Assembly (NCBI GenBank): GCA_041685075.1
Contig: JAWLGN010000354.1
Location: 1 to 5,039, forward strand
Direction: 5' to 3'
DNA length: 5,039 nucleotides
Origin: JAMCRM01 sp041685075
GTDB lineage: Bacteria > Acidobacteriota > Terriglobia > Bryobacterales > Bryobacteraceae
Shown here: positions 1-5,039 of the stretch, one piece after another
Layout: each line of letters opens with the position of its first letter
Numbering within the stretch: the stretch's first letter is position 1
The notes under the pieces: generated by a model
Told to the model about the DNA's origin: nothing
Databases searched by the model: none
What the model saw: the letters and a program-made list of their open reading frames with translations, nothing else
Position numbers and translations under genes: made by a program

Positions 1-336
1 CCGCACGCCGGCCAGCACACCCAGCGAAATCAACACCGCCAGAAGGGCCGCCACGGCGCCCGCCACGCGCCCGGCTTCGCGCTCGTCGCCGCGGGCCAGC
101 AATCCGGCATAGACCGGGATGAACGATGCCGAGAGCACGCCTTCGCCGAAAAGGTTTTGCAGGAAGTTGGGGATGCGGAAGGCGGCGTTAAAGGCGTCGG
201 CGGCGTCGGCGCGCAGGCCGAAGAAGTGGGCGAAGACGCGCAGCCGCACCAGTCCCGCCAGACGGCTCAGCAGAATACCGGCGGCCACCAGGACCGCGCC
301 GGATCCCGCGCGCGGCCCCTTCGCGCTTTCGGCCAT
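1..336 (-). CDS. murJ: Lipid II flippase MurJ (MviN family), N-terminal part, cut by the window edge
   Basis: MurJ is an inner-membrane MOP-superfamily transporter that flips lipid-linked peptidoglycan precursors to the periplasmic side. Only the first 112 residues are present; the family is usually about 500 or more residues, so the rest lies left of position 1. The translation shows a first hydrophobic helix (about residues 13-30) ending in SRLAGLVR, then ADAFNAAFRIPN (46-57) and FGEGVLSASFIPVYAGLLAR (63-82), the classic MviN/MurJ N-terminal signature, followed by a second strongly hydrophobic segment (about 91-110). R25, R31 and D47 align with E. coli MurJ R18, R24 and D39, while the residue matching R52 is Gln60. 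The start is uncertain: ATG at 336, 345 and 348 are all in frame and none has a good Shine-Dalgarno sequence. I chose 336 because it is closest to the usual N-terminal length. An in-frame stop at 381-379 limits any further extension. It is divergent from the DAHP synthase gene. Family assignment is confident; the start is not. Confidence 0.93.
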   Translation of the reverse strand, partial: MAESAKGPRAGSGAVLVAAGILLSRLAGLVRLRVFAHFFGLRADAADAFNAAFRIPNFLQNLFGEGVLSASFIPVYAGLLARGDEREAGRVAGAVAALLAVLISLGVLAGVR

Positions 337-404
337 AAGAGCCATCATAGCGGGGCGCGGGTCGGCACGCGCCGGTTGCTACACTATGCGCGGAGGTTAT
401 CCGC
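337..404. promoter_or_regulatory. Divergent intergenic region with an extended -10-like promoter for the DAHP synthase gene
   Basis: This 68-bp gap separates the divergent murJ and DAHP synthase starts. On the plus strand TGC at 377-379 directly precedes TACACT at 380-385, which reads as an extended -10 element (TGn plus four of six matches to TATAAT). No convincing -35 hexamer is found 15-18 bp upstream, as expected for extended -10 promoters. Transcription would begin at about 391-393, giving a leader of only 12-14 nt that starts almost at the ribosome binding site. I see no clear promoter for murJ on the minus strand. This is inference from motif matching only. Confidence 0.4.
392..396 (+). 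promoter_or_regulatory. Ribosome binding site GGAGG that decides the TTG start
   Basis: GGAGG lies 8 nt before the TTG codon at 405, an ideal spacing. The next in-frame ATG at 417 would be 20 nt away, too far for this site. The TTG start also gives an N-terminus (MLVV) that lines up with the start of the Thermotoga maritima enzyme. Confidence 0.8.
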
Positions 405-1430
405 TTGCTCGTCGTCATGCGCGCGCAGGCCGGCGAAGAGGAGATCGCCGCGGTCTGCCGGAAAATCGAATCCCTGGGGCTGCGCCCCCACATCATTCCC
501 GGTGCGCAGCGCACCGCCGTCGGTATTACGGGCAACCGCGGCTCGTTAGACAGCGCCGAATTTGAAGATCTGCCCGGCGTGGCCGAGGCCATCGCGGTCT
601 CGAAGCCCTACAAGCTGGTGAGCCGCGAGGTGAAACCGGAGGATACCGTGGTGCAGGTGACCGGCGCCGCCATCGGCGGGCCGGAGCTGGTGCTCTGTGC
701 AGGCCCCTGCGCCGTGGAGAGCCGGGAGCAGATTCTGGCCGCGGCGCGCGCCGTCAAAGAGGCGGGCGCCACTCTCCTGCGCGGCGGCGCCTACAAACCC
801 CGCACTTCGCCCTACGCCTTCCAGGGCCTCGGGGAGGAGGGATTGAAGCTGCTGGCCGAGGCGCGCGACGCTACCGGCCTGGGGATCGTCACCGAAGCCG
901 TCGATACCGATACGTTCGACCTGGTGGCCGGCTACGCCGACTGCATACAGATCGGCGCGCGTAATATGCAGAACTTCTCGCTGCTGCGCCGCGCCGGGCG
1001 CGCCCGCAAACCCGTGCTGCTCAAGCGGGGGCCCTCGTCGACGCTGGACGAGTTCCTGATGGCGGCCGAATACATCCTTTCCGAAGGCAACTACCAGGTG
1101 GTGCTCTGTGAGCGCGGGGTCCGTACCTTTGCCGACCACACCCGCAACACCCTGGATTTGAGCGTGGTGCCGGCGGTCCGGGCGCTCAGCCACCTGCCCA
1201 TCCTGGTGGATCCCAGCCACGGCACCGGCCGGCGCGACAAAGTACACCCCATGGCACTGGCGGCGGTGGCGGCGGGCGCCGCGGGGTTGATTGTAGAGGT
1301 CCATCCCAATCCCGAGCGGGCCCTTTCGGACGGTTTCCAGTCGCTCGACCCCGCGCAATTTGCGGCTCTTTCGTTGGAATGCGGGGAATTGGCCGCTCTG
1401 CTGGCCCGCCGCAAAGCCGCCGGCGCCTAG
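405..1430 (+). CDS. aroF: 3-deoxy-7-phosphoheptulonate (DAHP) synthase, type I-beta with N-terminal ferredoxin-like regulatory domain
   Basis: This cytoplasmic enzyme condenses phosphoenolpyruvate and erythrose 4-phosphate to DAHP, the first step of the shikimate pathway (EC 2.5.1.54). Residues 1 to about 66 form the ferredoxin-like (ACT-like) domain, which in the Thermotoga enzyme mediates feedback inhibition by aromatic amino acids. The linker contains KPYKLVSRE (67-75), and the TIM barrel follows. Barrel motifs seen are GPCAVES (100-106), RGGAYKPRTSPYAFQGLG (126-143), QIGARNMQN (182-190), LLKRG (205-209), CERGVRTF (235-242) and DPSHGTGRR (269-277). The metal ligands known from T. maritima (Cys102, His272, Glu298, Asp309) are all present, at identical residue numbers when the TTG at 405 is used as start. 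At 341 residues it is full length and intact. No other aromatic pathway gene is in view. The symbol aroF is the common one for this family, though naming varies between genomes. Confidence 0.96.
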   Translation: MLVVMRAQAGEEEIAAVCRKIESLGLRPHIIPGAQRTAVGITGNRGSLDSAEFEDLPGVAEAIAVSKPYKLVSREVKPEDTVVQVTGAAIGGPELVLCAGPCAVESREQILAAARAVKEAGATLLRGGAYKPRTSPYAFQGLGEEGLKLLAEARDATGLGIVTEAVDTDTFDLVAGYADCIQIGARNMQNFSLLRRAGRARKPVLLKRGPSSTLDEFLMAAEYILSEGNYQVVLCERGVRTFADHTRNTLDLSVVPAVRALSHLPILVDPSHGTGRRDKVHPMALAAVAAGAAGLIVEVHPNPERALSDGFQSLDPAQFAALSLECGELAALLARRKAAGA

Positions 1431-1440
1431 CCGCGGCAGG

Positions 1441-1502
1441 CCCGGAAATTCGGGGCTTTGGGCAGCCCATAGTACAATGGTTACAACGGAGCCGGTCACT
1501 CA
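1441..1502 (+). promoter_or_regulatory. Intergenic promoter-like region ahead of the S55 peptidase gene
   Basis: TACAAT at 1473-1478 matches the -10 consensus in five of six positions. The only candidate -35 is the weak TTCGGG at 1449-1454 with 18-bp spacing. Predicted transcription would start near 1485, just before a GGAG ribosome binding site (1488-1491) that sits 11 nt from the ATG at 1503. Just upstream, GGGCT (1453-1457) and AGCCC (1464-1468) can form a 5-bp hairpin with a 6-nt loop. It lacks a following T-run, so I do not call it a terminator. Evidence is motif matching only; read-through from the DAHP synthase gene is also possible. Confidence 0.4.
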
Positions 1503-3371
1503 ATGAATTTGCGCCTTGCCGCGGTGTTGTTCTCTATCGCGGCCCTCGCCTGTAACGCCACAGCGGCTAACACTGCACCCCAGGTCCGCCCCCAGGCGGG
1601 ACCCGTCGAAGTCCTCAAGTCTTCCGAGTTGAAGCCCGGGATGAAAGGCACCGCCTGGACGGTCTTCTCCGGCATGCAGCCGGAGGCAGTCCCGGTGGAG
1701 ATCATCGGGGTCTGGAAGAACGCCTGGGGACCCAAGCAGGACGTCATCCTGGCAAAGATGGGCGGCAAAGCGGCCCGTACGAACGTGGCGGGCGGCATGA
1801 GCGGCAGCCCGGTGTATGTGGACGGGAAACTCATCGGCGCGGTGGCTCTGCGGCTGAGCGTCTTCTCCCCGGATGCGATTTGCGGCATCACCCCTATCGA
1901 ACTGATGCTGGAAATCAACGAGTTCGATGACAGCCGGCCATCGGACGCACGCACGCCGGGCAAGAGCGTGCGGGAGACCCAGGCGGCGGAGTTGCCCGGG
2001 GAAGTCCTGGCGCAGGTGGTGGCCGCCGGGGCGTCGGTGGCGCCGGAGCAGCGGTTTCCTTCCATGGTTCCCATCGAAACGCCCCTGACGCTCTCCGGAT
2101 TCACAGAGGAGACCCTGCGGGAGTTCGGCCCCTTCTTCCGGCAGTTGGGCGTCAACGTGGTGCAGGGCGGGGCGGGCGGCGCCATCTACGATGCCAAGCC
2201 GGCGCCCGGCTGGCAAAATGCCCTGAAGCCCGGCGACGCGGTGGCCGGCGTGCTGGTCTCCGGCGACATGAGCATGACCGGCATGGGTACCGTCACCTAC
2301 AACGACGGCAAGCGCGTGCTGGCCTTCGGACATCCGTTTTTCAATCTCGGGCCGGTGAACATGCCGATGGCCAAGGGCGAGGTCCTCATGACCCTCTCCT
2401 CGGCCTTCCAGCCCAACAAGATCGCCAATGCCACCGAGTTCGTAGGCACCCTGCGGCAGGACCGCCACAGCGGCATCATGGGGATGCTTGGGGAGTCCGC
2501 CCGGATGATACCGGTGGGCGTGAAGGTGCGCTCGTTCGATAACAACAACAGCGTGCGCAAGGAACGCGACCTGCGCTTCAACGTCTTCGTGCAGCAGAAG
2601 TGGACCCCCTACCTGATGATGGTGACGCTGTTCAACTCCATCTCCGCGCTGAATGAGTCCATGGAAGAGGCCACCTACCGGCTGAGCGGCAGTGTGGAAT
2701 TGCAAGGGCAGGGAAAGATTTCGCTCTCCACCATGCAGGCTTCCGGCGAGCTGCCGGTTCCCGCCACCATGCTGCTGGCGGGGTGGTGGGGCGACAAGTT
2801 CAACCGCCTGTATCTGAACGCGGTGAAGACGCCTGACGTGCGGCGGGTGGACGTGACCGTGGATCTCATCCCCGAGCGGCGCGTGGCGGCCATCGAGAAT
2901 GCCTGGGTGGCGGACCCCGAAGTGCGCGCCGGCGACGAGGTGCCGGTGAAAGTCTTTCTCCGGCCCTACCGCGGCGAGCGCATCGAGCGCGAGTTCAAAG
3001 TGAAAATCCCGCTCAGTCTGCCCAAGGGGCAGCACCGCATCCTGCTGAGCGACGCCGATACGATCAACCGCGTCCAGAAGATGGCCGGATCGCTGAACCG
3101 TTTCATGGACCTGCCGCAGACGGTCTCCCTCATGAACCAGGAACGCAGCAACAACAAGCTGTACGTCTCGCTGGTGGAGCCCAGTCCCACGGCCTACTTC
3201 GAGGATAAGAAGCTGCCCAGCCTGCCCTCTTCGGTGCTGAACGTAATGCAGGCCGCGCGCGCTTCCAGCCGCGGCATGATCACCTCTCCGGAGACCGCCT
3301 CGGAACAGATGGCCCTGCCCTTCGACTACGTCGTGTCCGGGAGTTACAGCCTGAAGATCACAGTGAAATAG
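1503..3371 (+). CDS. Exported SpoIVB-like peptidase S55 domain protein
   Basis: This is a 622-residue protein with an N-terminal export signal (hydrophobic residues 5-16, likely cut after ATA or ATAA near residues 21-22; the ALAC at 14-17 loosely fits a lipobox). Residues about 43-135 carry the Ser half of an S55 serine peptidase: KPGMKGTAWTVF (44-55), VEIIGVW, AGGMSGSPVYVDGKLIGAV (96-114) with candidate nucleophile Ser100, and CGITPIELML (127-136). A linker of about 110 residues follows. The His half comes next: GVLVSGDMSMTGMGTVTY (249-266), LAFGHPFFNLGP (273-284) with candidate His277, and RHSGIMGMLGE (321-331). The remaining C-terminal part, about 290 residues, looks beta-rich with a conserved-looking LYVSLVEPSPTAYFEDKKLP stretch (533-552), and I recognise no named domain in it. 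Bacillus SpoIVB uses the same motifs in sporulation signalling, but this organism type is not known to sporulate, so the substrate and role are unknown. It probably shares an operon with the propeller gene 7 nt downstream. Domain assignment is strong; proteolytic activity is inferred. Confidence 0.88.
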   Translation: MNLRLAAVLFSIAALACNATAANTAPQVRPQAGPVEVLKSSELKPGMKGTAWTVFSGMQPEAVPVEIIGVWKNAWGPKQDVILAKMGGKAARTNVAGGMSGSPVYVDGKLIGAVALRLSVFSPDAICGITPIELMLEINEFDDSRPSDARTPGKSVRETQAAELPGEVLAQVVAAGASVAPEQRFPSMVPIETPLTLSGFTEETLREFGPFFRQLGVNVVQGGAGGAIYDAKPAPGWQNALKPGDAVAGVLVSGDMSMTGMGTVTYNDGKRVLAFGHPFFNLGPVNMPMAKGEVLMTLSSAFQPNKIANATEFVGTLRQDRHSGIMGMLGESARMIPVGVKVRSFDNNNSVRKERDLRFNVFVQQKWTPYLMMVTLFNSISALNESMEEATYRLSGSVELQGQGKISLSTMQASGELPVPATMLLAGWWGDKFNRLYLNAVKTPDVRRVDVTVDLIPERRVAAIENAWVADPEVRAGDEVPVKVFLRPYRGERIEREFKVKIPLSLPKGQHRILLSDADTINRVQKMAGSLNRFMDLPQTVSLMNQERSNNKLYVSLVEPSPTAYFEDKKLPSLPSSVLNVMQAARASSRGMITSPETASEQMALPFDYVVSGSYSLKITVK

Positions 3372-3378
3372 ACGATCG

Positions 3379-5039
3379 ATGCAACAAGAATCCTACCGCA
3401 GCCTCAGCAGGGGCGCCTGCTGCGCGCTGATTCTGTTCGCCTCTGCGGCCATCGCCCGCGCCGGCGAGACGCGCACCTGGACCCAGACCGAGTACGCCGA
3501 CTTCGACAAGGGCGTGGTACAGAACCTGTCGCTGCGCAGCGACGGGCTGCTGACCCTGGCGCCGCGCTTCCAGGAGCTATACGACACCTCGGCCGCTTAT
3601 CTCTGGGCCATGGCGGAGGACTCCAAGGGAAACCTCTACGCCGGCGGCGGCCCCGAGGCCAAAATCTACCGGCTCACTCCTCGCGGCGAGAAGAAGGTGA
3701 TCGCGGAACTGAAAGGGCTGGAGGTGCACGCCCTGGCCGTGGACAGCAAGGACCGCCTCTACGCGGCCACCTCGCCCGACGGCAAAGTCTACCGTATCCC
3801 CGCCAACGGGAAGGCCGAGGAGTTCTACGACCCCAAGTCGAAGTACATCTGGGGCATTGCCTTCAACGGCAAGGGCGAGATGTTCGTAGCCACGGGCGAC
3901 CGGGGCGAGATCCATCGCGTGGCGCCCAACGGCAAAGGCTCGGTTTTCTTCACCACCGGGGAGACGCATGCGCGCTCGATGGCGCTGGATAGCGATGGCA
4001 ACCTGATCGTGGGCACCGAGCCCGGCGGGCTGGTGATTCGCGTTTCGCCCTCGGGCCAGGGCTTCGTGCTCTACCAGATGGCCAAGCGGGAGGTAACGGG
4101 CGTGGCGGTGGCGCGCGACGGCACGGTCTGGGCGGCGGCGGTGGGCAACAAGCAGGCGCGGCCCGCACTGCCGCCAGTGCAGCCGGCCACGGTGCGGCCG
4201 GCGCAACCCGCACCGGCCGCCGGTTCTGGAACGCAAGCCCAGGTGAGGCCGGTGGTTCCCGCCACGGCGCCGCTGCCTGCCGCGCCGCCGGTGACGGTGA
4301 CCGGCGGCAGCGAGGTCTACCGCATCGATCCGGCGGGTAATCCGCGCAAGGCTTGGTCGCATCCGCAGGACATCGTCTACGCGATGGCCTTCGACAGCGC
4401 CGGCCGCGTGCTGCTGGGAACGGGCAACAAAGGTTACATCTACCGCATCGACTCCGATACGCTCTACACCGCGCTGCTCAACGGCGCCCCCACCCAGATC
4501 ACGGGCTTCCACGCGGGGCGTGGCGGGCGCCTGTTCGCCAGCACCGGAAATACCGGCAAGCTGTTCGAAATCGGCCCTCAGCTCGAGCGCGAAGGCTCTA
4601 TTGAAAGCGAGGTCTTCGACTCCGGCATCTTCTCGCAGTGGGGCCGGTTGAGCTTCGATGGCAACGCCAACGGCGGCGCCATCCGGATCGCCGCCCGGAG
4701 CGGCAACCTGGACCGGCCGCACCAGAACTGGAGCTCCTGGTCGGCGCCGGTCTCGACGCCCGAGGGCGAGCGCGTCAACTGCCCGCCCGCGCGCTTCGTA
4801 CAGTGGAAGGCCACGCTGGCGGCCTCCGGTTCGGGCAACTCTCCGGAGCTGACCTCGGTGGAACTCGCCTACCTGCCCAAGAACGTGGAGCCGCGTGTGG
4901 AGCAGGTGGAGATCACGCCCTCCAATTACCGTTTCCCGCAGCCCCCGGCGGCTGCGGCCGGCGGAGCCCAGACCACCCTGACCCTGCCGCCGTTGACCGG
5001 GAGAAACCAGCAGACACGCGCGGCCGCCAAACCGCGCGC
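3379..5039 (+). CDS. Exported beta-propeller protein with C-terminal beta-sandwich-like module, incomplete at the right edge
   Basis: The reading frame is open from ATG 3379 to the window end (553 codons plus 2 nt, no stop). The start lies 7 nt after the S55 gene's TAG and has no clear Shine-Dalgarno sequence, which suggests translational coupling. Residues 1-28 form a signal peptide (Arg7 and Arg11, hydrophobic 14-26, cleavage AIARA|GE). Residues about 45-402 contain repeats of roughly 40 residues, each patterned as hydrophobic strand, D-x-x-G, (L/V)(Y/W)A(A/G)T, G-x-(V/I)YR(I/L). Examples are GNLYAGG (84-90), DRLYAAT (125-131), GEMFVAT (166-172), GNLIVGT (207-213), GTVWAAA (248-254), GRVLLGT (342-348) and GRLFAST (383-389), consistent with a seven-bladed NHL/SMP-30-like propeller. 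Residues about 408-500 form a probable beta-sandwich (FDSGIFSQWG, RSGNLDRPHQNWSSWS, RFVQWKATL, SPELTSVELAYLPKN), followed by a Pro/Ala/Gly-rich stretch. No catalytic residues are recognised. A role in binding or scaffolding at the envelope is inference, and I do not recognise a named gene. Confidence 0.87.
   Translation, partial: MQQESYRSLSRGACCALILFASAAIARAGETRTWTQTEYADFDKGVVQNLSLRSDGLLTLAPRFQELYDTSAAYLWAMAEDSKGNLYAGGGPEAKIYRLTPRGEKKVIAELKGLEVHALAVDSKDRLYAATSPDGKVYRIPANGKAEEFYDPKSKYIWGIAFNGKGEMFVATGDRGEIHRVAPNGKGSVFFTTGETHARSMALDSDGNLIVGTEPGGLVIRVSPSGQGFVLYQMAKREVTGVAVARDGTVWAAAVGNKQARPALPPVQPATVRPAQPAPAAGSGTQAQVRPVVPATAPLPAAPPVTVTGGSEVYRIDPAGNPRKAWSHPQDIVYAMAFDSAGRVLLGTGNKGYIYRIDSDTLYTALLNGAPTQITGFHAGRGGRLFASTGNTGKLFEIGPQLEREGSIESEVFDSGIFSQWGRLSFDGNANGGAIRIAARSGNLDRPHQNWSSWSAPVSTPEGERVNCPPARFVQWKATLAASGSGNSPELTSVELAYLPKNVEPRVEQVEITPSNYRFPQPPAAAAGGAQTTLTLPPLTGRNQQTRAAAKPR
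4153..4305 (+). repeat. Low-complexity Pro/Ala/Val-rich insertion within a propeller blade
   Basis: Residues about 259-309 of the propeller protein consist largely of Pro, Ala, Val, Gln and Thr. They interrupt blade 5 exactly where other blades have a 3-5 residue turn: compare LYAATSPDGKVYRI in blade 2 with VWAAAVGNK, insertion, GGSEVYRI in blade 5. The insertion contains an imperfect internal duplication: QPATVRPAQPAPAA (268-281) resembles QAQVRPVVPATAPLPAA (286-302). It is in frame and the blade resumes intact after it. It is probably a flexible surface loop. Confidence 0.75.
4284..4308. repeat. Perfect 9-bp inverted repeat inside the propeller gene
   Basis: GCCGCCGGT at 4284-4292 and ACCGGCGGC at 4300-4308 are exact reverse complements separated by 7 nt, so the mRNA could form a very stable GC hairpin. 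It sits at the 3' boundary of the Pro/Ala-rich insertion. There is no T-run, so it is not a typical terminator. In a GC-rich gene it may be chance. Confidence 0.6.

Noticed and set aside
119..565. Plus-strand frames (119-565 and 157-549) overlapping the murJ start and the beginning of the DAHP synthase gene
   Set aside because: They are Arg/Ala-rich low-complexity translations crossing two well-supported genes and an intergenic region, with no domain signature.
1440..1468. Possible intrinsic terminator after the DAHP synthase gene
   Set aside because: Two small overlapping hairpins (CCCG/CGGG and GGGCT/AGCCC) can be drawn, but the stems are 4-5 bp and no T-run follows.
1468..1490. tRNA D-arm-like string (ATAGTACAATGGTTACAAC)
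   Set aside because: No acceptor, anticodon or T-arm can be found around it, and the segment is better explained as a -10-like box and leader.
546..1499. Minus-strand open frame (317 codons) antisense to the DAHP synthase gene
   Set aside because: The plus strand encodes a complete enzyme with all metal ligands. The antisense frame shows no family signature.
1500..3035. Long minus-strand open frame (511 codons) antisense to the S55 gene
   Set aside because: It is rich in His, Arg, Gly and Pro with no recognisable domain, and mirrors the GC-rich third positions of a well-supported plus-strand gene. It is a shadow frame.
3577..4722. Minus-strand open frame (381 codons) antisense to the propeller gene
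   Set aside because: Its composition is typical of an antisense shadow, and the plus-strand frame shows a signal peptide and regular blade repeats.
1..5039. CRISPR array, insertion sequence, phage or toxin-antitoxin genes
   Set aside because: I saw no regularly spaced direct repeats, transposase motifs, terminal inverted repeats or short paired genes. Apart from two short intergenic gaps the window is fully accounted for by four genes.

Overview
The window is GC-rich DNA, densely packed with genes, and carries four protein-coding genes and no RNA gene, mobile element or CRISPR array that I can see. Gene content suggests a soil-type Acidobacteriota bacterium of the Solibacter/Bryobacter kind. 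The reason is a secreted SpoIVB-like (S55) serine peptidase-domain protein followed directly by a secreted beta-propeller protein, a pairing I associate with that phylum from memory. The assignment is inference, because no rRNA or other marker lies in the window.

Layout: positions 1-336 hold the N-terminal end of a minus-strand murJ-type lipid II flippase, which runs off the left edge. A 68-bp divergent intergenic region (337-404) separates it from a plus-strand 3-deoxy-D-arabino-heptulosonate 7-phosphate (DAHP) synthase of the Thermotoga type (405-1430, TTG start). A 72-bp gap (1431-1502) with a TACAAT -10-like box leads into a 622-residue exported S55 peptidase-domain protein (1503-3371). 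Seven bases later a second exported protein begins (3379 to the right edge, at least 553 residues). It has a seven-bladed beta-propeller, a beta-sandwich-like module and a proline/alanine-rich tail, and it is cut by the window end.

How the genes work together: murJ and the DAHP synthase are housekeeping genes (peptidoglycan precursor export; first step of aromatic amino acid synthesis). The S55 protein and the propeller protein look like a co-transcribed, translationally coupled pair of envelope or secreted proteins, and they are the part of the window with no settled function. The most interesting observation is that the peptidase's Ser-containing half precedes its His-containing half. That is the reverse of the order I recall in sporulation protease SpoIVB and looks like a circular permutation. 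The propeller carries a low-complexity Pro/Ala/Val insertion inside one blade hairpin.
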